Below are positions 54,540-64,000 of a stretch of DNA of 64,000 nucleotides, in pieces. Source of the DNA: Microbacteriaceae bacterium PS02070 (GTDB lineage Bacteria > Actinomycetota > Actinomycetes > Actinomycetales > Microbacteriaceae); NCBI GenBank assembly GCA_029959865.1, contig JASCPE010000002.1, positions 62,001-126,000 on the forward strand. The letters are read 5' to 3'. Position 1 is the stretch's first letter. Each line of letters begins with the position of its first letter. The notes under the pieces are model-generated. The model saw only the letters and a program-made list of their open reading frames with translations, did no database searches and had not been told where the DNA came from. The translations under genes were made by a program, and so were the position numbers.

Positions 54540-55952
54540 GTGTCCGTGTCCTCTTCCCGTGCGCTCGTTCCACCGTGGCTTGCCCGACCCGACGACGCGA
54601 ACGTTCTCGATCCGCGACTCTGGCCCGCTTCGACGCACCGCACCGCGAGTGGCGTCGTACAGATCGGCGGCGTCGGCATCGATGAGTTGCGTGCCGAGTT
54701 CGGCACCCCGCTGTACATCCTCGATGAGGACGAGGTGCGCGCCCGCGCGCGTCGCACCCGGGCCGCATTCGAGTCGGCCGCTCAACGCCACGGAACGACC
54801 GCCAAGGTGTACTACGCCGGGAAGGCGTTTCTCAGCACCGCGATCGTCAGGTGGCTGACCGAGGAAGGACTCGGCATCGATGTCGCGACCGGTGGCGAGC
54901 TCGCGGTCGCGCTCGCCGGGGGAGCAGACCCGTCCCGCATCGAGGTGCACGGCAACAACAAATCCGTCGCTGAGATCGATGCAGCTGTGACCGCCGGGGT
55001 GTCCGCGATCGTGATCGACAGTGACATCGAGGTCGATCGCGTGGCCCGCGTCGCGGCGGAGCACGGCCTGGTCCAACCGGTGCTCATCCGCGTCTCCACG
55101 GGCGTGCACGCAGAAACACACGACTTCCTCGCGACATCGCACGAGGACCAGAAGTTCGGCATCGCGTTGGCAGATGTCGCCCGCATCGCCGCCCGCATCC
55201 GGCAGGAACCGTCGTTGGCGCTGCAGGGCCTGCATTGCCACATCGGTTCACAGATCTTCGGCACGGCCGGTTTCCAGGAGTCCGCGGCGCGCCTCATCGA
55301 ACTCATCGCCGCACTGCGCGAGGACGGCGAGCTGGCAGTGCTCAACCTCGGAGGCGGATTCGGGGTCGCCTATACCTCCGCTGACACCCCCACCGACGTC
55401 GAGGTCTTCGCGGACGGTCTCGTCTCCACGGTCGCTGAGGCGTGCGCGGCGCGAGGGATACCGATCCCCGCCCTCGCCGTCGAACCGGGACGCTCGATCG
55501 TGGGGCCAGCCGGCGTCACGGTGTACGAAGTCGGCACCGTCAAGCCCGTCGCTGCGGCCGATGATTTCGTCCGCACCTATGTCAGTGTCGACGGCGGCAT
55601 GAGCGACAATGCCCGCCCCGCCCTCTACGGCGCCGATTACTCGGTGCGTCTTGCGTCCCGTGCGAGCGATGCGGACCCCACGCTGGTACGCGTCGTCGGC
55701 CGACACTGCGAGTCCGGCGATATCGTCGTCGACGCCGATTACCTTCCCGGCGACCTCGCACCCGGCGACCTGCTGGCCGTTCCCGTCACCGGCGCCTACT
55801 GCTTCTCCCTTTCGAGTAACTACAACTACGTTCCACGACCGCCCGTGGTCGCCGTCTCCGACGGCCAGGCACGTCTCATCGTGCGCGGTGAGAGCATTGC
55901 GGACCTGTTGGCACGCGATGTCGGCGCATCCCAGGAGGACACCACACCATGA
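54540..55952 (+). CDS. lysA: Diaminopimelate decarboxylase
   Basis: A 470-residue PLP enzyme, last step of lysine synthesis. The PLP lysine lies in KVYYAGKAFLS near residue 95; GLHCHIGSQIF, LNLGGGFGVAYTS, EPGRSIVGPAGVTVYEVGTV and the CESGDIVV motif are diagnostic. The start is one of TTG 54534, GTG 54540 or GTG 54546; 54540 is used. It overlaps hom by four bases and begins the aspartate-family part of the cluster. Confidence 0.95.
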   Translation: MSVSSSRALVPPWLARPDDANVLDPRLWPASTHRTASGVVQIGGVGIDELRAEFGTPLYILDEDEVRARARRTRAAFESAAQRHGTTAKVYYAGKAFLSTAIVRWLTEEGLGIDVATGGELAVALAGGADPSRIEVHGNNKSVAEIDAAVTAGVSAIVIDSDIEVDRVARVAAEHGLVQPVLIRVSTGVHAETHDFLATSHEDQKFGIALADVARIAARIRQEPSLALQGLHCHIGSQIFGTAGFQESAARLIELIAALREDGELAVLNLGGGFGVAYTSADTPTDVEVFADGLVSTVAEACAARGIPIPALAVEPGRSIVGPAGVTVYEVGTVKPVAAADDFVRTYVSVDGGMSDNARPALYGADYSVRLASRASDADPTLVRVVGRHCESGDIVVDADYLPGDLAPGDLLAVPVTGAYCFSLSSNYNYVPRPPVVAVSDGQARLIVRGESIADLLARDVGASQEDTTP

Positions 55953-57265
55953 CCGATTACCGTCGCCTTCGCGTCGCGCTCCTGGGCGCTGGCGCGGTCG
56001 GCTCGCAGGTCGCCGCACTCCTTCGCCGGCATGGCGACGAACTCGCCGACCGCGCGGGTGCAGCCCTAGACCTCGTCGGCATCGGGGTGCGCAACCCCGA
56101 TGCTCCCCGCGAGGTGGATCTGCCTCAGGAGCTTTTCACGACCGATGCCGAGCACCTGATTCTCGGTGCGGATATCGTGATCGAGCTCATCGGCGGTATC
56201 GAGCCGGCTCGGGAGTACCTGCTGCAGGCGCTGAACTCGGGCGCGGACGTCGTCACGGCGAACAAGGCACTCTTGGCCACTCACGGCCCGGAGATCTTCG
56301 AGGCGGCCGATCAGGTCGGTGCCTCCGTCTACTACGAGGCCGCCGCCGCCGGCGCGATTCCGATCATCCGCCCGCTGCGTGATTCCCTCGCCGGTGATCG
56401 CGTGCAGCGGATCATGGGGATCGTCAACGGCACGACGAACTACATCCTTGACCGGATGGACCACGAGGGTTCGGAGTTCGAGGACGTGCTCGCCGACGCG
56501 CAAGCGCTCGGCTACGCCGAAGCCGACCCCACGGCCGACATCGAGGGCTACGACGCCGCGCAGAAAGCCGCGATCCTCGCGAGCCTCGCGTTCCACACCG
56601 CTGTGCCCCTGGATGCCGTGCACCGTGAGGGCATCACGTCCATCGACAAGGCGATGATGGATTCGGCACGCCACGCGGGCTATGTCATCAAGCTTCTCGC
56701 GGTGTGCGAGCGCCTCACCGGCCGGGATGGTTCGCCAGAATCGATCTCCGTCCGCGTGTACCCGGCGCTCATCCCACGCGAACACCCGCTCGCGAGCGTG
56801 CACGGCGCAAATAACGCCGTTTTCGTCCAAGCCGAAGCAGCGGGGAACCTGATGTTCTACGGCGCGGGCGCCGGTGGCGTGCAGACCGCGTCTGCCGTAC
56901 TCGGCGATGTCGTGTCGGCCGCGCGCCGCCACATCGCCGGTGGCGTCGGGGTGGGGGAGTCCACCCGGGCGAACCTGCCGGTCTCGCCGATCGACTTCGT
57001 CGAGACCCGCTACCAAGTGACCCTCGATGTGTCCGACCGCCCCGGTGTGCTCGCCTCGGTCGCGGGCATCCTCAGCGATGGTGATGTCTCGATCGCGACG
57101 GTGGAGCAGACCCCGTCGGGCACGGGCGAGGACCCGCGGACGGCGCGGCTCGTCATCGGAACACACATCGCACGTGAAAAGAATCTGGCAGATACCGTGG
57201 AACGACTCGGCAGAAGTGATGTCGTCGAGCGCGTCGTCTCGGTGCTGAGAGTGGAAGGAGACTGA
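55949..57265 (+). CDS. hom: Homoserine dehydrogenase
   Basis: A 438-residue enzyme reducing aspartate semialdehyde. NAD(P) loop GAGAVG at 13-18, the [20 protein letters not shown] substrate segment, [20 protein letters not shown] and a C-terminal ACT domain (about 350-435, [20 protein letters not shown]) for feedback control by threonine. It is coupled with lysA and followed by thrC, one base away. Confidence 0.96.
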   Translation: MTDYRRLRVALLGAGAVGSQVAALLRRHGDELADRAGAALDLVGIGVRNPDAPREVDLPQELFTTDAEHLILGADIVIELIGGIEPAREYLLQALNSGADVVTANKALLATHGPEIFEAADQVGASVYYEAAAAGAIPIIRPLRDSLAGDRVQRIMGIVNGTTNYILDRMDHEGSEFEDVLADAQALGYAEADPTADIEGYDAAQKAAILASLAFHTAVPLDAVHREGITSIDKAMMDSARHAGYVIKLLAVCERLTGRDGSPESISVRVYPALIPREHPLASVHGANNAVFVQAEAAGNLMFYGAGAGGVQTASAVLGDVVSAARRHIAGGVGVGESTRANLPVSPIDFVETRYQVTLDVSDRPGVLASVAGILSDGDVSIATVEQTPSGTGEDPRTARLVIGTHIAREKNLADTVERLGRSDVVERVVSVLRVEGD

Positions 57266-57266
57266 C

Positions 57267-58349
57267 ATGGCACATGTCTGGCAAGGAGTATTGACGGAGT
57301 TCGCCGATCGCCTCGGCGTGACGGGCGACTCCACCATCGTGACCCTCGGTGAGGGGGGAACGCCACTCATCCACGCGGCGTCGCTTTCTCGGCAGACCGG
57401 CACCGATGTGTGGGTGAAGTTCGAGGGGATGAACCCGACCGGCTCCTTCAAAGACCGTGGCATGACGGTCGCGCTCTCTCGCGGCGTCGAGCACGGTGCC
57501 CAGGCGGTCATCTGCGCGTCAACGGGGAACACATCTGCCTCCGCCGCTGCCTACGCCGCACACGCCGGCATCACCGCCGCCGTGCTCGTGCCCGAAGGCA
57601 AGATCGCGATGGGCAAGCTGAGCCAAGCCGTCGCGCACGGTGGAAAGCTGATCCAGATCCGCGGCAACTTCGATGACTGCCTCGAGATCGCGCGCGAGCT
57701 CGCCAACAACTACCCCGTCCATCTGGTCAATTCGGTCAACCCCGACCGCATCGAAGGGCAGAAGACCGCCGCGTATGAGATCGTCTCCCAATTGGGCGAT
57801 GCGCCGGACTTCCACTTCATCCCGGTCGGAAACGCGGGAAACTACACCGCCTACTCACGCGGATATCGCGAAGAGGCCGACCGCGGCGCATCCACTCGCG
57901 TCCCGCGGATGTTCGGGTTCCAGGCCGCGGGCTCCGCGCCGCTCGTGCGCGGCGAGATCGTGAAGGACCCCGAGACGGTCGCCTCCGCGATCCGCATCGG
58001 AAACCCCGCGTCCTGGGAGCTCGCGCTGGAAGCGCGCGATGCGACCAACGGCTGGTTCGGCGCGATCGAGGACGACAAGATCCTCGCCGCGCAGAAACTC
58101 CTGTCCGAGACGGTCGGCATCTTCGTCGAACCCGCGTCGGCCATCAGCGTCGCGGGTCTCCTCGATCGAGTCGAAGCGGGTGTCATTCCGCAGGGCGCGC
58201 GCGTGACCCTCACCGTCACCGGTCACGGACTCAAGGACCCTCAGTGGGCGCTGCGCAATGCGGACGGCTCGCAGGTGGAGCCCACCGTCGTCGACGCGGA
58301 CACGAGCGAGGTGGCGAGCGTCTTGGACCTCGCGCCGGTCGAGGCGTGA
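57267..58349 (+). CDS. thrC: Threonine synthase
   Basis: A 360-residue PLP fold II enzyme forming threonine from O-phosphohomoserine. Lys62 in [11 protein letters not shown] binds PLP; the phosphate-binding [15 protein letters not shown] and [17 protein letters not shown] loops are visible. Length fits the short actinobacterial class. It is coupled to thrB through a GTGA overlap. Confidence 0.96.
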   Translation: MAHVWQGVLTEFADRLGVTGDSTIVTLGEGGTPLIHAASLSRQTGTDVWVKFEGMNPTGSFKDRGMTVALSRGVEHGAQAVICASTGNTSASAAAYAAHAGITAAVLVPEGKIAMGKLSQAVAHGGKLIQIRGNFDDCLEIARELANNYPVHLVNSVNPDRIEGQKTAAYEIVSQLGDAPDFHFIPVGNAGNYTAYSRGYREEADRGASTRVPRMFGFQAAGSAPLVRGEIVKDPETVASAIRIGNPASWELALEARDATNGWFGAIEDDKILAAQKLLSETVGIFVEPASAISVAGLLDRVEAGVIPQGARVTLTVTGHGLKDPQWALRNADGSQVEPTVVDADTSEVASVLDLAPVEA

Positions 58350-59293
58350 GCGTCCCGCCCGGGCGCCGCGTGCTCGTGCGCGTGCCCGCCACGAGCGCCA
58401 ACCTCGGGCCCGGTTTCGACACGTTGGGTCTCGCACTGAGCATCTATGACGAGCTGACCATCACCGCTCTCGACGAGACGGGTCGCGTGGAGATCACGGT
58501 CGAGGGGGAGGGTGCCGGTGAGATTCCCACCGATGCGTCTCATCTCGTCGTGCGCGCGATGGCATACGCGTTCGAGGCTGTCGGGCGCGAGCTCCCGGGC
58601 GTTCGCATTCACGCGCGAAACGGCATCCCGCAGGGGCGTGGCCTCGGCTCGTCCGGTGCCGCGGTCGTGGCCGGACTCCTCGGTGCGCAGGGGCTGCTCG
58701 AGGGGCAGGTGGATCTCGGTCCGTCCGCACTGCTGCGCCTCGCGACGGAGCTGGAGGGGCACCCCGACAATGTCGCACCTGCGCTGTTCGGTGGTCTCAC
58801 GATCGCCTGGATGGAGCCGGACGGTCCGCAGTACAAGAAGCTCATCGTGCACCGCGGTGTGTCGCCGGTCGTCTTCGTCCCGGACTTCACGATGTCCACC
58901 ACCGTCGCCCGCTCCCTTGCGCCCCTGCAGGTCTCCCGTGAGGATGCCGTCTTCAATGTGTCGCGCTCGGCGCTGCTGATCGCTGCCCTCACTCAAAGCC
59001 CGGAACTCCTCCTCGCGGCAACCGAAGACAAGCTGCACCAGTCGTACCGGGCGCAGGCCATGCCGGCAACAGATCAGCTTGTACGCGCGCTGCGGGCCGA
59101 GAGGTTCGCAGCGGTCGTCTCGGGGGCTGGTCCCAGCGTTCTTGTGCTGGCTGACGGTCCCGGTCAGCGACTCGCGGCGGCAGAACTCGTCGATACTCAG
59201 CTCGACACCCCGTGGCAGGCGCACATGCTGGCCGTCGACGTCAAGGGTGCTACAGTGAGGGACGATACGGAGGGTTCCACGTCTTACACGTGA
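58346..59293 (+). CDS. thrB: Homoserine kinase
   Basis: A 315-residue GHMP kinase. [16 protein letters not shown] is at 14-29, the ATP loop [14 protein letters not shown] near 93-106, and [13 protein letters not shown] near the C-terminus. GTG 58346 is used because it overlaps the thrC stop; the longer frame starts inside thrC. A TACAGT box in its last codons (59251-59256) may start the rho transcript. Confidence 0.95.
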   Translation: MSVPPGRRVLVRVPATSANLGPGFDTLGLALSIYDELTITALDETGRVEITVEGEGAGEIPTDASHLVVRAMAYAFEAVGRELPGVRIHARNGIPQGRGLGSSGAAVVAGLLGAQGLLEGQVDLGPSALLRLATELEGHPDNVAPALFGGLTIAWMEPDGPQYKKLIVHRGVSPVVFVPDFTMSTTVARSLAPLQVSREDAVFNVSRSALLIAALTQSPELLLAATEDKLHQSYRAQAMPATDQLVRALRAERFAAVVSGAGPSVLVLADGPGQRLAAAELVDTQLDTPWQAHMLAVDVKGATVRDDTEGSTSYT

Positions 59294-59434
59294 ATCTGGC
59301 CTCCGTCGCAATTCTGCGAAGCATCACACATCATCTCTCTCGTGTCGTCGCATACGCACGACCGGTCGAGTCGGTGGTCGCCCCCGATGGGAGACGCCAC
59401 GTGATGCACAACCACACGTGACAAGGGAGAACTC
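59251..59434 (+). promoter_or_regulatory. Candidate rho promoter and leader
   Basis: TACAGT (59251-59256), within thrB, would start a leader of about 170 bases. The leader has an open frame from GTG 59290 to TGA 59421 and two CACGTG motifs (59399-59404 and, within ACACACGTG, 59415-59420) just before the rho ribosome site AAGGGAG. Rho genes are often autoregulated through a long leader; the ORF may be chance. Confidence 0.35.
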
Positions 59435-61552
59435 GTGGAGTCTGTCTCCGAGATCCAGAACACCGACGCACACGCTGCGTCATCCGCGCCGGAAGGCACC
59501 CCCGCACAGACGGACGCTCCTGCGGGTGATGCCCGTGCTGCGGCTGCCGGCGAGAGCGAACAGAAGGCGCCCCGCAAGCGCGCCCCCCGCCGCGCCAAGA
59601 GCGCTGACGCCGACTCTTCCGAGCCGTCCGCCGACGGTGCGGAGGAAGTGAAGAAGCCCGCCGCGCGCAAGACGACGCGCAAGCCGAAGGCCACCGACAA
59701 TGCGGAGGGCGAGGCGGCAGGCGACGGTGATTCCGGTGCCCCGTCCACACCGTCGCGGCGTCGACGCGCCACCAGCAGCTCCGTCGAAGCCGGCGAAGGC
59801 AAGACGGCGGACACAGTGCCGGAGGACACCGCACCTCGCGGAGGCAAGCCCGCCCGCGACGCAGCCAGTGACTCCGACACGAAGGGCGGTGAGCCGTCCG
59901 TCGCCGCACCCGCTGACAACAGCAACGCGTCGAACGACTCCCACACCTCGAATGACGGCAATAAGTCGAACGACTCCCACACCTCGAATGACGGCAATAA
60001 GTCGAACGACGGTAACAAGTCGAACGATGGCAACCGGTCGAACGATGGCAACAAGTCGAACGATGGCAACCGCTCGAACGATGGCAACAAGTCGAACGAC
60101 GGCAACCGCTCGAACGACGGCAACAAGTCGAACGATGCAGACTCAGACGGCTCCGACGGAGAGGGCTCGAACCGCGGCCGCGGTCGCAGCCGCAACCGCA
60201 ACCGCAACCGTGGCGGCGGTCAGAGCGGCCAGGGTGGTCAGGGCGGCCAGGCTGGCCAGAACGAGAGCGCCAACGCCAACGACGACGACCAGAATTCTGC
60301 CTCTGCGCGCAACCGCAACCGCAACAAGCGTCGCGGTCAGAACGGTGGCGGCGACGAGTTCGACACCGAGATCGGCGAGGACGATGTCCTCATCCCCGTC
60401 GCAGGCATCCTCGATGTCCTCGACAACTATGCGTTCGTGCGCACGACCGGTTACCTCCCTGGGCCGAGCGACGTCTACGTCTCGCTCGGACAGGTCAAGA
60501 AGTACAACCTGCGCAAGGGTGACGCCGTCGTCGGTGCGATCAAGCAGCCGCGCGAAGGCGAGCAGTCCAGCCGACAGAAGTACAACGCGCTCGTCAAGGT
60601 CGACGCCGTCAACGGTCTGTCCGTCGACGATGCGGCGAACCGCGTCGAGTTCGGTGCGCTCACACCGCTCTACCCGCAGGAGCGCCTCCGTATGGAGACC
60701 GCGCCGGAGAAGCTCACTCAGCGCATGATCGACCTTGTCGCCCCGATCGGCAAGGGTCAGCGTGGTCTCATCGTCGCGCCGCCCAAGGCGGGCAAGACGA
60801 TCGTGCTGCAGCAGATCGCCAACGCGATTTCGACCAATAACCCGGAAGCACACCTCATGGTCGTCCTCGTGGACGAGCGCCCGGAAGAGGTCACCGACAT
60901 GCAGCGCAGCGTCAAGGGTGAGGTCGTGGCCTCCACCTTCGACCGCCCGGCGGAAGACCACACCACGGTCGCCGAGCTTGCCATCGAGCGCGCGAAGCGT
61001 CTGGTCGAGCTCGGTCGCGACGTCGTCGTCCTGCTCGACTCGATCACGCGCCTCGGCCGCGCATACAACATCTCCGCACCGACCTCGGGTCGGGTGCTCT
61101 CCGGCGGGGTCGACGCGTCGGCGCTGTACCCGCCGAAGCGCTTCTTCGGCGCCGCGCGCAACATCGAGAATGGTGGCTCGCTCACGATCCTCGCGACCGC
61201 GCTCGTGGAGACCGGCTCCAAGATGGACGAAGTGATCTTCGAGGAGTTCAAGGGCACTGGCAACAGTGAGCTGCGCCTCTCACGCCAGCTGGCAGACAAG
61301 CGGATCTTCCCGGCCATCGACGTCAACGCGTCCTCGACGCGTCGCGAGGAGATGCTTCTCTCGCCCGACGAGGTCAAGATCACCTGGAAGCTGCGTCGCG
61401 CGCTCGCGGGCCTCGATCAGCAGCAGGCGTTGGAGGTCGTGCTCGGCAAGCTGAAGGAGACGCAGTCCAACGTCGAGTTCCTCGTGCAGATGCAGAAGTC
61501 GGCGCCCGCATCGCTGGCCGGTGGATCTGGGCACGAGAACAGCATCCGCTGA
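59435..61552 (+). CDS. rho: Transcription termination factor Rho, with Asn-rich N-terminal insertion
   Basis: A 705-residue Rho; the core RNA-binding/ATPase part starts near residue 305. Residues 1-165 are Ala/Lys/Ser/Thr-rich, 166-231 are eleven SNDGN(K/R)-type hexapeptides, and 240-310 are Gly/Arg/Asn-rich ([16 protein letters not shown]). The core has the Rho RNA-binding domain ([20 protein letters not shown]), Walker A PPKAGKT and Walker [16 protein letters not shown]. Actinobacterial Rho proteins carry large N-terminal insertions that bind RNA or condense; this one has a notable Asn/Asp/Gly-repeat. GTG 59435 has AAGGGAG upstream. Confidence 0.95.
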   Translation: MESVSEIQNTDAHAASSAPEGTPAQTDAPAGDARAAAAGESEQKAPRKRAPRRAKSADADSSEPSADGAEEVKKPAARKTTRKPKATDNAEGEAAGDGDSGAPSTPSRRRRATSSSVEAGEGKTADTVPEDTAPRGGKPARDAASDSDTKGGEPSVAAPADNSNASNDSHTSNDGNKSNDSHTSNDGNKSNDGNKSNDGNRSNDGNKSNDGNRSNDGNKSNDGNRSNDGNKSNDADSDGSDGEGSNRGRGRSRNRNRNRGGGQSGQGGQGGQAGQNESANANDDDQNSASARNRNRNKRRGQNGGGDEFDTEIGEDDVLIPVAGILDVLDNYAFVRTTGYLPGPSDVYVSLGQVKKYNLRKGDAVVGAIKQPREGEQSSRQKYNALVKVDAVNGLSVDDAANRVEFGALTPLYPQERLRMETAPEKLTQRMIDLVAPIGKGQRGLIVAPPKAGKTIVLQQIANAISTNNPEAHLMVVLVDERPEEVTDMQRSVKGEVVASTFDRPAEDHTTVAELAIERAKRLVELGRDVVVLLDSITRLGRAYNISAPTSGRVLSGGVDASALYPPKRFFGAARNIENGGSLTILATALVETGSKMDEVIFEEFKGTGNSELRLSRQLADKRIFPAIDVNASSTRREEMLLSPDEVKITWKLRRALAGLDQQQALEVVLGKLKETQSNVEFLVQMQKSAPASLAGGSGHENSIR
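59930..60127 (+). repeat. Eleven 18-bp tandem units in rho
   Basis: TCGAACGA(C/T)GGCAACA(A/G)G-like units, each coding [12 protein letters not shown] or SNDSHT, run in phase without interruption; a partial twelfth follows. Units at the 3' end are more alike than those at the 5' end, as expected for recent slippage expansion. Confidence 0.9.
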
Positions 61553-61559
61553 CGAGACG

Positions 61560-62642
61560 GTGTTCGATTCTGTTGAGCCCCTTCTGGAGGAGCATCGCGC
61601 CGTCCAGGAGGAGCTATCCGACCCCGCGGTCCACGCAGATCCGGTGCGCGCGCGGCGCGTCAACCGGCGCTATGCGGAGCTCAGCAAGATCGTGGCCGCC
61701 TATGAGCAGTGGAACGCCGCGGGCGAGGACCTCGAGGCCGCACGGGAGCTCGCCCGTGAGGACGAAGCGTTCGCCGCGGAGGTCCCTGGTCTCGAAGAGG
61801 CACGCGCCACCGCGGAGGAGAAGCTCCGCCGCCTGCTGATTCCGCGAGACCCGGACGATGCTCGAGACGTCATCATGGAGATCAAGCAGGGCGAAGGCGG
61901 TGCCGAGAGTGCGCTGTTCGCGGCCGACCTGCTCCGCATGTATGTCCAGTACGCGGCGCACAAGGGATGGAAGACCGAGCTCCTGGAGCGCAACGAGTCA
62001 GACCTCGGTGGATACAAGGACGTGCAGATCGCGATCAAAGGTTCATCCTCCGACCCTGCACAGGGCGTGTGGGCGCATCTGAAGTACGAGGGCGGCGTGC
62101 ACCGTGTGCAGCGCGTGCCCGCGACCGAATCGCAGGGCCGGATCCACACCTCGACGACGGGCGTTCTCGTCTTTCCCGAGGTCGATGAGCCCGATGAGAT
62201 CGAGATCAACGCGGCCGACCTCAAGGTCGATGTGTTCCGGTCCTCCGGGCCGGGCGGGCAGTCGGTGAACACGACCGACTCGGCAGTGCGACTGACGCAC
62301 GTTCCTACGGGCATCGTCGTCTCGATGCAGAACGAGAAGAGCCAGCTGCAAAACCGCGAGGCCGCCATGCGTGTGCTGCGCGCGCGCCTGCTGGCCAAGC
62401 AGCAGGAGGAACTCGCTGCCGCTGCCTCCGACGCGCGGCGGTCGCAGATCCGCGGGATGGATCGATCCGAGCGCATCCGCACGTACAACTTCCCGGAGAA
62501 CCGGATCGCCGATCACCGCACCGGTTACAAGGCGTACAACCTCGATCAGGTGATGGATGGCGCGCTGGACCCCATCATCGAGAGTGCGATCACCGCCGAT
62601 GAGGAAGCGCAGCTCGCCGCCCTCGCCGACACCGACTCCTGA
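61560..62642 (+). CDS. prfA: Peptide chain release factor 1
   Basis: A 360-residue release factor. GGQ is at 232-234 ([18 protein letters not shown]), preceded by a coiled-coil domain 1 and the tripeptide-anticodon region ([14 protein letters not shown]) that places it in RF1/RF2; the context and length indicate RF1 for UAA/UAG. The start GTG 61560 lies eight bases after the rho stop; the frame also opens inside rho at 61521. A 150-bp gap follows with no visible gene. Confidence 0.94.
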   Translation: MFDSVEPLLEEHRAVQEELSDPAVHADPVRARRVNRRYAELSKIVAAYEQWNAAGEDLEAARELAREDEAFAAEVPGLEEARATAEEKLRRLLIPRDPDDARDVIMEIKQGEGGAESALFAADLLRMYVQYAAHKGWKTELLERNESDLGGYKDVQIAIKGSSSDPAQGVWAHLKYEGGVHRVQRVPATESQGRIHTSTTGVLVFPEVDEPDEIEINAADLKVDVFRSSGPGGQSVNTTDSAVRLTHVPTGIVVSMQNEKSQLQNREAAMRVLRARLLAKQQEELAAAASDARRSQIRGMDRSERIRTYNFPENRIADHRTGYKAYNLDQVMDGALDPIIESAITADEEAQLAALADTDS

Positions 62643-62780
62643 CCGAGCCGTCGCTGAGGGGGAGCGGGCGCCGGGGGAATCGCGGACGGTGCCTCAGTCT
62701 GTCTTCGCGCGTTCGAGGTCCTGTGTCCGCGCGGCCTTGGCTGTGACCGCGGCGGCCCGCCGCGACGGCTCGAGGACCAG

Positions 62781-62786
62781 TAGCGT
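62781..62786 (+). promoter_or_regulatory. -10 box TAGCGT, leaderless promoter of benE
   Basis: TAGCGT, six bases (GGGGGA), GTG 62793. Confidence 0.5.
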
Positions 62787-62792
62787 GGGGGA

Positions 62793-63959
62793 GTGTCGAA
62801 AGAGGGACGCCTGAGTGCGCCGATCACCGCGGGCATCGTCTCCGCGCTCGTAGGTTTCTCGAGCGCATTCGTTGTCGTCCTTGCCGGACTCCAGGGCGTC
62901 GGCGCCTCGACGCAGCAGGCCGCCAGCGGTCTCTTCGCAGTGAGCGTCACGATGGGGCTTGCCAGCATCTTCCTCGCGCTTCGCACGCGCACGCCCATGA
63001 CAGTCGCCTGGTCGACTCCGGGCGCGGCGCTTCTCGCGACGACCGGCTACGTCGAGGGCGGGTGGCCGGCCGCGATCGGTGCCTTCATCGTCACCGGTGT
63101 GCTCATTCTGCTCACCGGACTCATTCCCGCCCTGGGAAGCGTCATCGCGCGCATTCCGACCTCGATCGCTCAGGCGATGCTCGCCGGGGTCCTGTTCCAG
63201 CTCTGCCTCGGCCCGGTCACGGGCCTCGCCGATAATCCGCTCGAGGCCGCACCCGTCGTGCTGGTCTGGCTCCTGGCCACTGTGTTTGTTCGCCGGTGGG
63301 CGGCGCCGCTCGCGTTTCTCGCGGCGGCGATCGTCATCATCGTGCACATCGGCCGGTTCGGTACGGCCGATGCGTTGCGGCTCGTCCCATCGATCGAGGC
63401 GGTCGCGCCCGCCTTTACGATCTCCGGCGTCGTGGGCATCGCGCTGCCGCTCTACCTCGTCACGATGGCCTCGCAGAACGTGCCGGGCGTCGCGATCATG
63501 AAGAGCCTGGGGTATGAGGTGCCGTGGCGCGCGTCGATGGTCGTGACCGGTGTCGGAACCATCGCGGGTGCGCCGCTGGGAGGACACGCGATCAACCTGG
63601 CGGCGATCAGCGCTGCGCTGGCCGCCGGCCCCGATGCCGGCCCCGACCGTTCGCGGCGATGGATTGCGAGTGTGACGGGAGGCATCGCGATCATCGTGCT
63701 CGGGGTTTTCTCGACCCTGCTGGCCTCCCTCGTCGAGCAGGCGCCGGTCGGCGTCATCGCGGCCGTCGCCGGCCTCGCGCTCCTCGGGACCTTTGCGACG
63801 TCACTCCAGGCAGCGCTCACGGATGCCGATGATCGCCTAGCCGCCGCTGTGACGTTCTTGGTCGCAGCATCCGGTATTTCCCTCGCAGGTGTCAGCTCGG
63901 CTTTCTGGGCACTCGTCGCCGGCCTCATCCTCCGCCTCCTGCTCCGCCCCCGCGCCTGA
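62793..63959 (+). CDS. BenE/YdcO-family benzoate:H+ symporter-like protein
   Basis: A 388-residue transporter with about eleven spans. APITAGIVSALVGFSSAFVV, TPMTVAWSTPGAALLATTGY and PVGVIAAVAGLALLGTFATS match the BenE family, related to NCS2 permeases. No benzoate catabolic gene is near, so the natural substrate may be another aromatic acid or unrelated anion. It starts with a leaderless GTG. In relatives prmC usually follows prfA, so this gene may be inserted into that position. Only 41 bases remain to the window's end, with no feature visible. Confidence 0.85.
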   Translation: MSKEGRLSAPITAGIVSALVGFSSAFVVVLAGLQGVGASTQQAASGLFAVSVTMGLASIFLALRTRTPMTVAWSTPGAALLATTGYVEGGWPAAIGAFIVTGVLILLTGLIPALGSVIARIPTSIAQAMLAGVLFQLCLGPVTGLADNPLEAAPVVLVWLLATVFVRRWAAPLAFLAAAIVIIVHIGRFGTADALRLVPSIEAVAPAFTISGVVGIALPLYLVTMASQNVPGVAIMKSLGYEVPWRASMVVTGVGTIAGAPLGGHAINLAAISAALAAGPDAGPDRSRRWIASVTGGIAIIVLGVFSTLLASLVEQAPVGVIAAVAGLALLGTFATSLQAALTDADDRLAAAVTFLVAASGISLAGVSSAFWALVAGLILRLLLRPRA

Positions 63960-64000
63960 CCCTCACCCCTCCGCGTGTGTCATCCGCACAACTGCGGCGT

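Noticed and set aside
59930..60127. CRISPR-like direct repeats
   Set aside because: Units are contiguous, in frame, with no spacers, inside the rho coding sequence.

Overview
This is a 64 kb stretch of chromosome from a high-GC Gram-positive bacterium, most likely Microbacteriaceae (Microbacterium-like). The evidence is the base composition, the actinobacterial marker genes (WhiB1, SigR/RsrA, the fused 2-oxoglutarate decarboxylase Kgd, a PdtaS-type kinase, an Rv3235-family protein) and many start codons that sit directly behind a -10 box with no leader. It is densely packed, mostly housekeeping DNA. I see no insertion sequence, prophage, CRISPR array or plasmid gene, and no gene-free stretch over 300 bp.

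Layout. 1-12.4 kb: a block whose gene content parallels the Mycobacterium tuberculosis Rv3219-Rv3235 neighbourhood: Rv3235-like protein, HTH protein, SAF (CpaB-like) and CpaE-like ATPase pair, a MerR-controlled membrane-protein unit, PdtaS-type kinase facing WhiB1, an aroA-rsgA-bcp operon, and divergent sigR-rsrA behind a promoter that exactly fits the SigR consensus. 12.5-20.5 kb: kgd, a GuaB1-family enzyme, then two CNNM/CorC membrane proteins preceded by a 24-bp perfect palindrome and a tiny Asp/Pro-rich upstream ORF. 20.5-34 kb: mixed metabolism and transport: an old yellow enzyme, NAD(P)HX dehydratase, a GT-C membrane glycosyltransferase, MFS transporters, metX/metY for methionine, uracil-DNA glycosylase, and an M4 (protealysin-type) protease with its emfourin-type inhibitor. 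34-39 kb: a five-gene peptide/nickel-type ABC importer with four-base overlaps at every junction. 39-45 kb: hydrolase, AhpD-like protein, tyrosine phosphatase, a SIP-like gene behind a probable iron box, a small HExxH protein, an arginase-family protein and 6-phosphogluconate dehydrogenase. 44-50 kb: PspA and a TPM-domain envelope protein, DUF3097, trmB and a tRNA-Arg. 50-64 kb: SGNH hydrolase, transglutaminase, then the biosynthetic and translation cluster argS-lysA-hom-thrC-thrB-rho-prfA, and finally a BenE-family transporter.

How the genes work together. lysA, hom, thrC, thrB, metX and metY cover much of the aspartate-family amino-acid pathway. sigR-rsrA with bcp and whiB1 form a thiol/redox-stress group. 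pspA with the TPM protein suggests an envelope-stress module. Peptide import, the secreted-type protease and the transglutaminase fit a peptide-using heterotroph.

The most unusual signals are: (1) the mgtL-like Asp/Pro-rich leader ORF and palindrome ahead of the CNNM genes; (2) eleven tandem Asn-rich hexapeptide units in the N-terminal arm of Rho; (3) fourteen genes with a TANNNT hexamer exactly six bases before the start codon, implying widespread leaderless transcription; (4) a small family of dispersed palindromic repeats; (5) a MerR operator in the spacer of its own leaderless promoter.
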